The translations under genes and the position numbers were made by a program. Shown in pieces: positions 15,758 to 23,434 of a DNA stretch of 32,357 nt (positions within the stretch are counted from its first letter, which is position 1; the number at the start of each line of letters is the position of its first letter). The stretch lies in the NCBI GenBank assembly GCA_028679185.1, contig JAJRBZ010000074.1, forward strand, positions 1 to 32,357. Direction: 5' to 3'. The notes under the pieces were generated by a model, which ran no database searches, was not told the origin of the DNA, and saw only the letters and a list, made by a program, of their open reading frames with translations. This DNA comes from Methanoregula sp. GTDB taxonomy: Archaea; Halobacteriota; Methanomicrobia; Methanomicrobiales; Methanospirillaceae.

Positions 15758-15758
15758 G

Positions 15759-16400
15759 TCATGCAGGAGTTTTTGCAAGATACTTTTTGAGCTTGTCCTC
15801 ACCCAACTCCTCATACTTGCCTTTTGTGATAACCACAACATGGATTCCTTCACCGGATCCTGCGTCACGCTTCATCGCGGATGTCAGTCCGCGGACTGCA
15901 AGATCGATAGCCTCATCTTCACTCATCTTTGGGATAAACCGATCCTCGAGCACGCCGTACGCCATCGGGGAACCGGAACCGGTTGACACTATCTCTTCTT
16001 CCTTAGTCGCACCTCCCATTGCATCGACCGAGTAAACGCTGGGACCTGATTCGTCAACCCCGCCGACAAGCAGCTGGACATAGTACGGGAAATACCTGTT
16101 CTGGTTTAAGTAATTCGAGAGCAGCGTTGCTGTAGCGCCAACCGTGATCGGGCGTGACCTGCGGATCTGGTAGAGGTTGCACTCCACCGTCAGGATACGT
16201 GCAAGCTGTTGGGCATCACCGACTCCTCCGGCAGTGGTCATGCCAATACGATCTGCAACCTGGTATACTTTTTTTGCCTTCTTGCTTGCGATCATGTAGC
16301 CCATGGTCGCCCTTTTCTCGGTAGCGAGAATCACACCGTTGGAAAAAACGAGACCAATGGTGGTCGTTCCCTTCATGGACTCCTGGTACTGTTCAGGCAT
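15759..16400 (-). CDS. psmB: PsmB, 20S proteasome beta subunit
   Basis: This is the proteolytic subunit of the archaeal 20S proteasome. An 11-residue propeptide (MPEQYQESMKG) precedes the catalytic Thr12 in the G-T-T-T-I-G processing site. The N-terminal nucleophile core has NGVILATEKRATMGYMI with the conserved Lys, and a later SGSGSPMAYG-like segment. At 213 residues it has normal length. The start ATG has GAGGTG five bases upstream (16406-16411, minus strand). The alpha subunit gene is not in the window, while its ATPase partner PAN is 8 kb to the left. psmB lies between the CBS gene (86 bases upstream) and fttA (24 bases downstream). Confidence 0.97.
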   Translation of the reverse strand: MPEQYQESMKGTTTIGLVFSNGVILATEKRATMGYMIASKKAKKVYQVADRIGMTTAGGVGDAQQLARILTVECNLYQIRRSRPITVGATATLLSNYLNQNRYFPYYVQLLVGGVDESGPSVYSVDAMGGATKEEEIVSTGSGSPMAYGVLEDRFIPKMSEDEAIDLAVRGLTSAMKRDAGSGEGIHVVVITKGKYEELGEDKLKKYLAKTPA

Positions 16401-16405
16401 ATTGA

Positions 16406-16411
16406 CACCTC
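16406..16411 (-). promoter_or_regulatory. Strong ribosome-binding site of psmB
   Basis: GAGGTG on the minus strand, five bases upstream of the psmB ATG, matches the anti-Shine-Dalgarno end of archaeal 16S rRNA. It shows that psmB is translated from a leadered message, unlike several neighbours whose promoters suggest leaderless mRNAs. Confidence 0.65.
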
Positions 16412-16486
16412 AAAAACAAATAAACGCTAAAATACCTTCTAAAAGCGCTTTATGGTATTAAATGATATGGAGAAACTTAAAGGTTT

Positions 16487-17317
16487 TTATTCATCCGGAT
16501 CCCTGCAGAGAGCTCTGACAAGATCCCGGTCGTAGAGCATAGCAACGAGATACTTATCGCCGTTTATCACAGGGATCTGGTCTACGCGTGCACGGCGCAT
16601 CTTGAGTGCACACTCACTCACTTCCGCGTTTACCGGAACAGCAATAACATTTTTTACCATGGAAAGTTTGACCGGGCGGTTCGGGAGCTGAACTTTTGAT
16701 ATTCCGAAACTGATTGTATGGGTGTCCCGGATGCTTTCCCAGGTCCATTCATCATCGTCAGTGCCATTGGAAAAATCGCTTACACCGACACTATCTTCGA
16801 TACTTGAGCTCCTGATGAGATCCCGCTCTGAAATAATACCCTGGAGCCGGTTCTCGGCGTCAAGAATTGGGATTGCATCGACACCGGAGATTTCCATAAC
16901 CCTGCCAACAACCGGGAGCGGGGTCTCCTCCCAGAGTGCAAATGTCAGGCTCGTATACCTGTCCTTTATATGATCGGTAATTTTGAGCCGGGCGATTGCA
17001 TGCATGAGATCTGCGATTGAAAGGAGACCGACGAGATGCCCCTCATCTACGACCGGGAGCCTGCGGATGTGGTTGGTGACGAGAATACGTGCCGCTTCCC
17101 GTATATCTGCATCGGGTGTGATTGTAATGGGTTTTGGCGTCATGAGAAGCCCGAGCTGGATCTCTTCAGGCTTTCTCAACAGGTCCTTTCTTGTTATGAT
17201 GCCGACGATTTTTTTATTCTTGATTACGGGGACGCCGGAGATCCCGGTTCGCTTGAGAATTTTCAATACATCATCACGGTTTCCCGGAAGTTCGACGTGA
17301 ACTACGTCGGATGTCAT
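16487..17317 (-). CDS. Four-CBS-domain protein (two Bateman modules)
   Basis: The 276-residue protein consists of four CBS domains, two pairs that bind adenosyl ligands (AMP, ATP or SAM in known families). Repeated landmarks are the GVPVI-x-x-K-K-IVGIITRKDLL and RRLPVVDEGHLVGLLSIADLM type units, then DAIPILDAENRLQGIISERDLI and a more diverged fourth copy QIPVINGDKYLVAMLYDRDLV. There is no enzymatic domain. The ATG at 17317 is used here, but codons for IVKDF lie directly upstream in frame, and typical CBS proteins begin V-K-D-x-M-T. A non-ATG start (ATT or CTG near 17332-17329) preceded by GGTGAG is therefore possible. It lies immediately after the universal stress gene, suggesting an energy- or stress-sensing pair. 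Confidence 0.9.
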   Translation of the reverse strand: MTSDVVHVELPGNRDDVLKILKRTGISGVPVIKNKKIVGIITRKDLLRKPEEIQLGLLMTPKPITITPDADIREAARILVTNHIRRLPVVDEGHLVGLLSIADLMHAIARLKITDHIKDRYTSLTFALWEETPLPVVGRVMEISGVDAIPILDAENRLQGIISERDLIRSSSIEDSVGVSDFSNGTDDDEWTWESIRDTHTISFGISKVQLPNRPVKLSMVKNVIAVPVNAEVSECALKMRRARVDQIPVINGDKYLVAMLYDRDLVRALCRDPDE

Positions 17318-17340
17318 AAAGTCTTTGACAATCAGGTCTG

Positions 17341-17775
17341 TTATGATCTCACCACCATGGATGTTACTTTGCTGTGAGTAACGACAAATGTACTGACGCT
17401 GCCAATAAGAAGACGATCAGTATTACTCTTGCCGTGAGAGCCGACTATGATGAGATCAGATTTCTCCTGCTCTGCAAGAGTAATGATTTCGCTGCCGGCA
17501 TGCCCCTGTTTCATGTGTGTAATGATTGTGACGCCATTCTCGGAACCGTACTTCTTTGCCCTCTCCAGCACAGATTTTCCCTCTTTTTCGAGAACACTGT
17601 ACATAATTTCTACGGTATTATCATAAGGAAGTGAGGAGAACAGGCCAGTCTCCACCACATATATGGCATGGAGCTTTGCATTCCATAATTTCGCTTCATC
17701 AACAGCCCGGAGAAGAGCGCGCTGGCCTGCCTCCGATCCATCAAGTGCGACAAGTAGATTATAAAACACTGGCAT
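17341..17775 (-). CDS. Universal stress protein (UspA family)
   Basis: The 144-residue protein opens with NLLVALDGSEAGQRALLRAVDEA. It ends with the ATP-binding signature G-2x-G-9x-G-S (GSHGKSN...IGSVS) followed by VVTHSKVTSMVVRS. It is thus an ATP-binding type Usp, expected to be a homodimer. A TTG at 17787 would add four residues, but the ATG at 17775 starts at MPVFYN, where family members begin. GGGGG touches this ATG, too close for a normal Shine-Dalgarno, so the message may be leaderless. Its stop lies 24 bases from the CBS gene start, or overlaps it if that gene uses an upstream non-ATG codon. It follows the amidohydrolase gene after about 32 bases. Confidence 0.93.
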   Translation of the reverse strand: MPVFYNLLVALDGSEAGQRALLRAVDEAKLWNAKLHAIYVVETGLFSSLPYDNTVEIMYSVLEKEGKSVLERAKKYGSENGVTIITHMKQGHAGSEIITLAEQEKSDLIIVGSHGKSNTDRLLIGSVSTFVVTHSKVTSMVVRS

Positions 17776-17807
17776 CCCCCAAAACAAACATGGCTTTTTT
17801 ATTTGAC

Positions 17808-18848
17808 TTACAAATTAAAAATGTTATGGGCAGAAAGGCAGCAAGAACTCCTTTTTATCATCGATGTCAGCGGATCGCGGCTGAACTGCAGAGCGGATTG
17901 TGCAGGATCAATCGTAAACAGGTTCGCCCGCGCTCCTTTACGGATAAAAAATGAAATCCCGGTCATCTCAGAACCTTTGACAGCTGCATGAAGCAGAGCT
18001 TTCGGATCCATTCTGTATATCGTTGAAGTAAAAGCCATTTCAGAAAACAAATCCGGGGGTACAAACATCACATTATCAGTACCCAGGAGTAACGCACATC
18101 CCATCTCCTGCATGAGCCGAACCGGAGGGTGGCGTGCAGATGAGCTGACTCCGAGTGTCCAGTTGGATCTTGGACATACTGCAATTGGGATCTGTCTGTC
18201 CGCACATTCGCGGAGTTGTTTTTTTGTTGCATGGGTGCAGTGGATGAGAAGGTCCGGATCAAGAGCAAGCGCTTCGTCAACATCTGCTGAATCCCGTTCG
18301 CCGGCATGTACAGCAATTTTTTTTCCTGCACGGCGTGCTTCAGCAACCAGTGTATCCGTTTGTGGGATGTCGCGGGTGCTGCTGATTCCCAGTCCATCGG
18401 CAACTCCTTCTCCGCCGTCACGCCCGAAAATAACCGGCCGGAATGACAAACCTTCTGCTGCTTCCCTGATTGCGGATATTCCTGCAACGCCTCCTTCACG
18501 GAAATCTGCACACCCGGCCATGCCCCCTGCGATCATTCCCAGTATGCTGGCATGCATTCCCCTTACCAGATCCTGACGTGAAGCGGCAGCGAGCAGTCGG
18601 TGTTTCAACCCATCAGGAGGAGTGACAAGAGACTCCAGATCTCCTCTTACGCCGCCATCCATCGCAATAGTGTCGCCGAGATGCGTATGTGCGTTAAAAA
18701 ATGCAGGGCAGATCCAGAGACGGGGTACCTTGGGGTTTTCTTCTATCGCAGTGATGATACCGCTGTCGATAACTATATCGACAAGGCGGGATTCGAGCTC
18801 CTCTCCGATGAACGCTTGACCGGAGATTATGTGCGATGTGTTTTTCAT
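17808..18848 (-). CDS. Amidohydrolase superfamily metal-dependent hydrolase (deaminase-like)
   Basis: This 346-residue TIM-barrel hydrolase is of the cytosine deaminase/TRZ-ATZ type. The metal and catalytic residues are readable: H-x-H in FFNAHTHLGDT, a His in KIAVHAGE (the HxxE of this group), a His in LIHCTHAT, and the barrel Asp in LLLGTDNVMF. The set HxH-H-E-H-D is that of mononuclear aminohydrolases. The frame is open to 18908, but the ATG at 18848 places the beta-sandwich N-terminus correctly. It is shorter than 5'-deoxyadenosine or SAH deaminases (about 420), so the substrate is open. It is divergent from secG, whose start is 46 bases away, and is followed by the universal stress gene. 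Confidence 0.85.
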   Translation of the reverse strand: MKNTSHIISGQAFIGEELESRLVDIVIDSGIITAIEENPKVPRLWICPAFFNAHTHLGDTIAMDGGVRGDLESLVTPPDGLKHRLLAAASRQDLVRGMHASILGMIAGGMAGCADFREGGVAGISAIREAAEGLSFRPVIFGRDGGEGVADGLGISSTRDIPQTDTLVAEARRAGKKIAVHAGERDSADVDEALALDPDLLIHCTHATKKQLRECADRQIPIAVCPRSNWTLGVSSSARHPPVRLMQEMGCALLLGTDNVMFVPPDLFSEMAFTSTIYRMDPKALLHAAVKGSEMTGISFFIRKGARANLFTIDPAQSALQFSRDPLTSMIKRSSCCLSAHNIFNL

Positions 18849-18862
18849 ACGCCGTAACTCTC

Positions 18863-18874
18863 TTTTATATATTG
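18863..18874 (+). promoter_or_regulatory. TATA box of secG (leaderless)
   Basis: TTTTATATATTG is a near-consensus archaeal TATA element centred about 26 bases before the ATG at 18894, predicting transcription start at or within a base or two of that ATG. On the other strand AAATATATTTC (about 18881-18891) could serve the divergent amidohydrolase gene with a leader of about 11 bases. Confidence 0.55.
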
Positions 18875-18893
18875 AAAAATGAAATATATTTGC

Positions 18894-19064
18894 ATGGCAA
18901 AGAAACAAGGTGGCAGGTTACTCTCATCAGCTGGTCTCGTCAACTATTACGAGAGCGAGGACCGGCGGGCGGTTCACATCAGTCCCATCACGGTGATGGC
19001 GGTTGCATCAGCGATTGGTATCATCATTTTAATCCTGAATATGGTCTATGGGTTGACTCCGTAA
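18894..19064 (+). CDS. secG: Sec61-beta, preprotein translocase subunit
   Basis: This 56-residue tail-anchored subunit of the SecYEbeta protein-conducting channel begins MAKKQGGRLLSSAGLVNYYESED, the archaeal Sec61-beta signature. It carries one C-terminal membrane helix (ITVMAVASAIGIIILILNMVYG). An ATG at 18881-15 bases earlier adds five unlikely residues and would lie upstream of the predicted transcription start, so I use the ATG at 18894. The gene is followed directly by eight T. It is divergent from the amidohydrolase and convergent with cofE, so it forms a single-gene transcript. The size and motif make the identity firm. Confidence 0.93.
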   Translation: MAKKQGGRLLSSAGLVNYYESEDRRAVHISPITVMAVASAIGIIILILNMVYGLTP

Positions 19065-19072
19065 TTTTTTTT
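19065..19072 (+). terminator. T8 terminator of secG
   Basis: Eight T follow the secG TAA without a gap, only 12 bases before the convergent cofE stop. A U8 tract is a strong archaeal intrinsic termination signal. Confidence 0.65.
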
Positions 19073-19084
19073 AAATCTGAATTT

Positions 19085-19846
19085 TCACAGAACCTGTTGG
19101 CTCCATTCTTTTTTCAGCACGCGTTTTGTGATATCTTCATTGTTCCGAAAATAGAGATCGTCATGACCTGTCCACTTCGGGCAGTTGCGGAAGATGACAG
19201 CAGGGACACCGTTGTTGCTCTCGCCCATGACAAAATTTGCAAACCCGGCAATCTCATCCACCACCGCTTCTTCTGTTATCTTGAGTACATGCCCGAACAG
19301 ATCGGTGTCGCCGCGGAAGTCCCGTATTGCATGAAACCCGCTCCATCCGATTGCGTTTCCGGTCTGCCCGCGCCGGAATGATCTGCCGCAGGTATCAGTT
19401 ATGATGACCCCCACATCTTTGTTGGAAAGATCCTTGATTTCTTGCCGTATCTCCCAAGCAGCCTTCATGGGATCCGGTGGCAGGAAGATCACCATCCCGT
19501 CTTCAATATTGCTCTGGTCCACACCTGCACGGACACCAATATGGCCGCATGCAAGTTCGGAAAGGATAAACGGGTGTTCCATGATAATATCAGCAGATGC
19601 GTCAAGAACAGCCTGAACAAAACGAGGGTCTTCACCATTCATTTTTGCAAGTCGCTGTGCCCTTTCTGAAGGTATGATAGATGTGAGCGTTTTCGTGTAA
19701 CCTTTTGCCTTTGAGTAAATAGTTGAGGCTATGCAGAGAATATCGCCATCCTGCAATTCTATTCTGTCGCAAATTATTGCTGCAATGTTGTCACCCTCAT
19801 GAATGAGAGGAACGCCCCGCACACCCATGACCTGAATCTGCTCCAT
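19085..19846 (-). CDS. cofE: CofE, coenzyme F420-0:L-glutamate ligase
   Basis: CofE adds one or two glutamates to F420-0 using GTP, completing the deazaflavin cofactor used throughout methanogenesis. The 253-residue protein has the family opening MGVRGVPLIHEGDNIAAII, LQDGDILCIASTIYSKAKG, HPFILSELACGHIGVRAGVDQSNIEDG, and VGVIITDTCGRSFRRGQTGNAIGWSGF containing nucleotide and metal ligands. The start ATG has a possible TATA element (GATATAGG read on the plus strand at 19874-19881), about 27 bases upstream of a start that would leave a leader of roughly four bases. It is convergent with secG. There is no F420 gene cluster around it, which is common in methanogens. Confidence 0.95.
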   Translation of the reverse strand: MEQIQVMGVRGVPLIHEGDNIAAIICDRIELQDGDILCIASTIYSKAKGYTKTLTSIIPSERAQRLAKMNGEDPRFVQAVLDASADIIMEHPFILSELACGHIGVRAGVDQSNIEDGMVIFLPPDPMKAAWEIRQEIKDLSNKDVGVIITDTCGRSFRRGQTGNAIGWSGFHAIRDFRGDTDLFGHVLKITEEAVVDEIAGFANFVMGESNNGVPAVIFRNCPKWTGHDDLYFRNNEDITKRVLKKEWSQQVL

Positions 19847-20233
19847 AGTAACAGTTCTATGAGATGATCTGATGATATAGGATTTTCGTTTCGGATCCTT
19901 TAAAAAAAATTATGATCCCGGCTCTTTTTTTAAAATAAAAAAGTTGAATGTAAATACTGTGAGATTGGGAAGGTATTCAATAAAAAAAGAATCGTAACAG
20001 TGTGTATTATCGTCCCTTTCTTCCCATAAAATGTGGAAAACTTTCAGACAGGAAATTTGGCACAATAATAATGTGGATGGACCAGTAAATCGGGACATGT
20101 ACAACTCTCGCTGTTCCACAGGGCTGATGGTACATCTCCTCCCTCAAAAAAGATCTCCGTTACCAAAATTCCTTTCGGAATTCATAATCGGCCGATATAT
20201 TTTTATCAGGATAACACGCATCACCTCTTTGTC
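19847..20233. other. 387-base intergenic region with divergent promoters and palindromes
   Basis: The region carries the cofE promoter at the left and the DUF1922 promoter at the right, with A/T-rich homopolymer tracts between (A8 near 19902, T7 near 19925). A plus-strand frame from 20031 runs into the DUF1922 gene in another frame and looks spurious. A hairpin AATTCC-TTTC-GGAATT (20167-20182) and the palindrome ATCGGCCGAT (20187-20196) are the only ordered structures I see. Confidence 0.5.
20187..20205 (+). promoter_or_regulatory. Palindrome abutting the TATA box of the DUF1922 gene
   Basis: The perfect palindrome ATCGGCCGAT (20187-20196) runs straight into an A/T-rich TATA element (ATATATTTTTA, 20195-20205). 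That would place transcription start near 20226, eight bases before the ATG. The palindrome covers where TFB would contact the BRE, so it is a plausible repressor operator. Confidence 0.45.
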
Positions 20234-20518
20234 ATGTACCTCATCATCAGGTGCCCGTCCTGCAGGACATTCACCTACGTGGATCGGTTCCAGAAATGGA
20301 AGCTCTGCCCAATCTGTGGGCATGCCCACGAGGTGGTCAAGGTGCCGGCTTATCTGGAAGTTGAGGATTTCATAGAGGCAGAACAAATTGTAAAACAGAT
20401 GGAAAAACACCTCCATACGACCAAGAAACCGGATTTCTCACCGGAAGAAACTGCTGAACTTCGCCATCATTATACCGAGGCACTGCGAAAAAAGGCCAAA
20501 GGGCGTCATGCACACTAA
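20234..20518 (+). CDS. DUF1922 zinc-ribbon protein
   Basis: This 94-residue archaeal protein has an N-terminal rubredoxin-like zinc ribbon. The cysteine knuckles are CPSC (C7, C10) and CPIC (C25, C28) within YLIIRCPSCRTFTYVD and WKLCPICG. The remainder is a charged helical tail (FIEAEQIVKQMEKHL, PEETAELRHHYTEALRKKAK). The fold and sequence match DUF1922, for which a methanogen structure is known but no function. It is transcribed alone, from a promoter with a palindrome over its BRE, and followed by seven T. Nucleic-acid or protein binding is likely from the ribbon type, but this is inference. Confidence 0.85.
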   Translation: MYLIIRCPSCRTFTYVDRFQKWKLCPICGHAHEVVKVPAYLEVEDFIEAEQIVKQMEKHLHTTKKPDFSPEETAELRHHYTEALRKKAKGRHAH

Positions 20519-20528
20519 TGCAATAATC

Positions 20529-20535
20529 TTTTTTT
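20529..20535 (+). terminator. T7 terminator of the DUF1922 gene
   Basis: Seven T start ten bases after the stop codon. It faces the convergent MFS gene, which has its own T-run on the other strand. Confidence 0.5.
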
Positions 20536-20573
20536 AACTTTCCGGCTGCCCGGGGAAAAATTATTCCAGACTT

Positions 20574-20581
20574 AAAAAAAA
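20574..20581 (-). terminator. T8 terminator of the 14-helix MFS gene
   Basis: On the minus strand eight T begin about eleven bases after the MFS stop codon. Together with the T7 on the plus strand this makes a compact bidirectional terminator between convergent genes. Confidence 0.55.
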
Positions 20582-20592
20582 CCGTTGTGGTA

Positions 20593-21969
20593 TTACGAGT
20601 TATGGATCGTGCCCCGCACGTACGATGATCCGACACCAACGATACAGAGGCACGTGAAGATAAGGAATGCTACAGTTGTGCTTGTAAGAAGGGCTGGATA
20701 GACTGGTGGCGTGATTGCAACGTTGCCGATGAATGCGGAGAAACAAAACATGGCGATCGCCATGGATATTACCTGCCCGAGTGATCGCATAGTCGATACC
20801 ATGCTGGACGCGATGCCAAGATATTGTATGTCAACCGAACTCATGATAGCGTTGGTATTCGGTGATGAGAAGAGGGCATAGCCAAAGCCGAGCACCATCA
20901 GACTGATAATGATCACATTGAGGGAAGTTTCAGGAGTAAGGAAAATGAACGATGAGAGACCAAGCGTTGTAATGGCCATACCAAGAGTCGCAACGATCCG
21001 GGGTTCAATCCTGTCTGAAAGATTTCCTGCAATGGGTGAGAATATTGTCTGGATAACTGGCTGGGCAATCAGTATGAGCCCTGCGGTTTCTGCTGAAAAA
21101 CCACGGATATACTGGAGGTAGAGCGAGAGAAGGACTGCGACAGCGAAGGTTGCACCGTAATTGATCATTGCTGCAATGTTGGAAAACAGGAAAGTGCGGT
21201 TTTGTGAGAAAATGGCAAAATCAAGGAGCGGGCTTGTGCAGTGTTTTTCCTGCCAGATGAAGATGGCAAAGGCACATCCTGCAACAATGATCCATATTCC
21301 CGCTGAGGGATCGGGAATCAGGAGCATGCCGAAAATACCGCAGAAGAACATGATCCCGTAGACAACCGAGCCGTACAGGTCAAAACGTTCACCGGAAGCG
21401 TCAGCCCATTCGTGAGTAACACCGTTCAGGGTCAGGGCAATCGTGGCAAGCCCGAGCGGTACGTTGACAAGGAAGATTGCAGGCCATCCAAAATGATCAG
21501 TGAGAATACCGCCGAGAAAGGGGCCGATGGAAAGGCCGGCATACACGGTCGCGATAGTGACACCCAGCGCCCAGCCGCGTTCGCCAGGCCCATAGACCTG
21601 CGTCACAATGGCAACTGACGTGGCAAAGAGCATAGCTCCCCCTATTCCCTGCACGAACCGTGCGATAATCAGAATACCTGCAGCGGGAGCGAGAGCGGAT
21701 GCAAGGGATGCGGCCGTAAAGATCAGGACACCCAGCACAAAGATTTTTTTACGCCCGATAATATCAGCAAGCCGTCCAAACGGTACGATGAAAACCGCTG
21801 CCGAAATGATATATGCAGATGTAATCCATCCCAGTGTTACCGCATCGGCATTGAACTGCGCTGCCATGGCCGGCAGTGCAACGGTGATGGACGATCCTGT
21901 ATACGGGACGAGGAATGAAGCAAGGGCTGCGACAAGGAGGATCACCTTCTTTTCGCGTTCATCGACCAT
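20593..21969 (-). CDS. MFS multidrug-type exporter, DHA2 (14-helix) family
   Basis: The 458-residue membrane protein has the EmrB/QacA-type N-terminus (FLVPYTGSSITVALPAMAAQF, WITSAYIISAAVFIVPFGRLADIIGRKKIF). ARFVQGIGGAMLFATSVAIV and the motif-C-like GWALGVTIATVYAGLSIGPFLGGIL identify drug:H+ antiporters. About 14 hydrophobic helices can be counted. The frame is open to 22080, but the ATG at 21969 (MVDEREKK) gives the natural cytoplasmic N-terminus. No TetR/MarR regulator sits next to it. It is divergent from the flavoprotein gene and convergent with the DUF1922 gene. The substrate is unknown. Confidence 0.9.
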   Translation of the reverse strand: MVDEREKKVILLVAALASFLVPYTGSSITVALPAMAAQFNADAVTLGWITSAYIISAAVFIVPFGRLADIIGRKKIFVLGVLIFTAASLASALAPAAGILIIARFVQGIGGAMLFATSVAIVTQVYGPGERGWALGVTIATVYAGLSIGPFLGGILTDHFGWPAIFLVNVPLGLATIALTLNGVTHEWADASGERFDLYGSVVYGIMFFCGIFGMLLIPDPSAGIWIIVAGCAFAIFIWQEKHCTSPLLDFAIFSQNRTFLFSNIAAMINYGATFAVAVLLSLYLQYIRGFSAETAGLILIAQPVIQTIFSPIAGNLSDRIEPRIVATLGMAITTLGLSSFIFLTPETSLNVIIISLMVLGFGYALFSSPNTNAIMSSVDIQYLGIASSMVSTMRSLGQVISMAIAMFCFSAFIGNVAITPPVYPALLTSTTVAFLIFTCLCIVGVGSSYVRGTIHNS

Positions 21970-22100
21970 GAATAATCCGAAGTTGGCGCTGGTACAGGTT
22001 AAGGGTATTGCATCTGAAAAAAGAGTTAATGGGCAGATCTGTAGTGCAATGACGAAATATCTAAACAAATGTATCCCCATGTATCCTCATAAGAGATCTC

Positions 22101-23336
22101 ATGGAGCAGTACGATGTCGTGGTGATTGGCGCAGGCCCGGCCGGCTTGTTCTGTGCGTTACAGGCTGCCGTGCCCGGCCATCGTATTCTCCTGCTGGAGA
22201 AAAATAAAAACCCTGGTACAAAGCTCCTCCTCTCCGGATCCGGGCAATGCAATATTACCCATGGCGGCGAGATTCGCGATTTCCTTTCTCATTATGGGGA
22301 TCACGGAAAACAGGTAAAACCGGCCTTGTTTGGTTTTTCCAACCGTGATCTCATCAGCTTTTTCCGCGAACGCGGGCTACCCATGATAACGGAAGACAAT
22401 GGCAAGGTATTCCCACAAACGCGGCGTTCAGCCGATGTTCTTGCCATACTAGTTCATGAGTGCCGGGAGCGGGGAATAGTCCTGCGGTGCGATGAACCGG
22501 TGACCGGAGTCACCCGCCTACCACAAGCATTCGAAATTGAAACCCCAATCGCAACTTACCGCACCGGAATGCTTGTCATCACTACTGGAGGCGCTTCGTA
22601 CCCTCAGACCGGATCCACCGGCGACGGGTACCGGTTTTCTGAATCACTGGGGCAGCCGGTGACAAAAACAGAACCTGCTCTCACTCCTCTACGGATCCGG
22701 AATTACCCTTTTGCAGAGCTTGCCGGTATTTCGTTTGATTGCATGCACTTTACGGTCTGGCGGGCTGGAAAAAAGATTGCTGATACTACCGGGGATGTGC
22801 TGTTTACGCACCATGGATTATCCGGCCCGGGCATCCTTGATGCTTCGCGGAATATTCAGGATGATGATGAAATAAGGCTCTCTTTTGTTGGACACCTGAA
22901 ACAAGAAAAGTTTGCCGCCGATCTCATGAAACGTGCCGGAAAAAACGGGACCTGGCAGATGAGAACACTCCTTGCTGAGTACCCGATCCCGGAACGACTT
23001 AACAGGATACTGCTTGCTTTATCCGGAATCCACCGCAATCTCACATGCGCCCATTTCTCCGCAGCTCAAAGATCACAACTGATTATGAATTGCACACAGT
23101 TCCCTTTGACCGTATCAGAACGCGGCGATTATTCTGTCGCGATGGTGACGAGGGGGGGAGTTGCGCTGGATGGTGTGAATCTGAAAACAATGGAATCAAG
23201 GGTCGTACCCAATCTATTTTTTGCCGGTGAAGTGCTGGACATTGACGGTGACACCGGAGGATACAATTTGCAGGCTGCATTTTCGACCGGGTTTTTAGCG
23301 GCACGAAGCATCCGGAATCGAAGGGCTGTCTTATAA
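22101..23336 (+). CDS. HI0933-type NAD(P)/FAD-dependent oxidoreductase
   Basis: The 411-residue flavoprotein has an N-terminal dinucleotide-binding motif VVVIGAGPAGLFCALQAA. It also has the family-specific GTKLLLSGSGQCNITHGGEI, TEDNGKVFPQTRRSADVL and TTGGASYPQTGSTGDGYRF, and a C-terminal FAGEVLDIDGDTGGYNLQAAFSTG that closes the FAD site. This is the HI0933/YhiN/BaiN group, widespread but mostly without a defined physiological reaction; some members reduce unsaturated substrates. A possible TATA (GAAATATCTAAAC at 22053-22065) lies about 40 bases before the ATG. It is a single gene, divergent from the MFS exporter and convergent with the PsiE-like gene. Confidence 0.9.
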   Translation: MEQYDVVVIGAGPAGLFCALQAAVPGHRILLLEKNKNPGTKLLLSGSGQCNITHGGEIRDFLSHYGDHGKQVKPALFGFSNRDLISFFRERGLPMITEDNGKVFPQTRRSADVLAILVHECRERGIVLRCDEPVTGVTRLPQAFEIETPIATYRTGMLVITTGGASYPQTGSTGDGYRFSESLGQPVTKTEPALTPLRIRNYPFAELAGISFDCMHFTVWRAGKKIADTTGDVLFTHHGLSGPGILDASRNIQDDDEIRLSFVGHLKQEKFAADLMKRAGKNGTWQMRTLLAEYPIPERLNRILLALSGIHRNLTCAHFSAAQRSQLIMNCTQFPLTVSERGDYSVAMVTRGGVALDGVNLKTMESRVVPNLFFAGEVLDIDGDTGGYNLQAAFSTGFLAARSIRNRRAVL

Positions 23337-23434
23337 TGCGTGACAGGTATTCATATAAAAATAATAAAAATGTATCTGGTATCTGTATATCGTAACGCGA
23401 TTTACCCAAAAATTATTAGATCCTGATTGTCCGG

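Noticed and set aside
20031-20375. A 114-codon plus-strand frame ahead of and overlapping the DUF1922 gene
   Set aside because: It runs through the promoter palindrome and TATA box and continues out of frame into a secure gene; the sequence is unlike a protein family.
21969-22080. Longer MFS exporter starting at 22080
   Set aside because: The extra 37 residues are unlike any exporter N-terminus and extend into the divergent promoter region of the flavoprotein gene.
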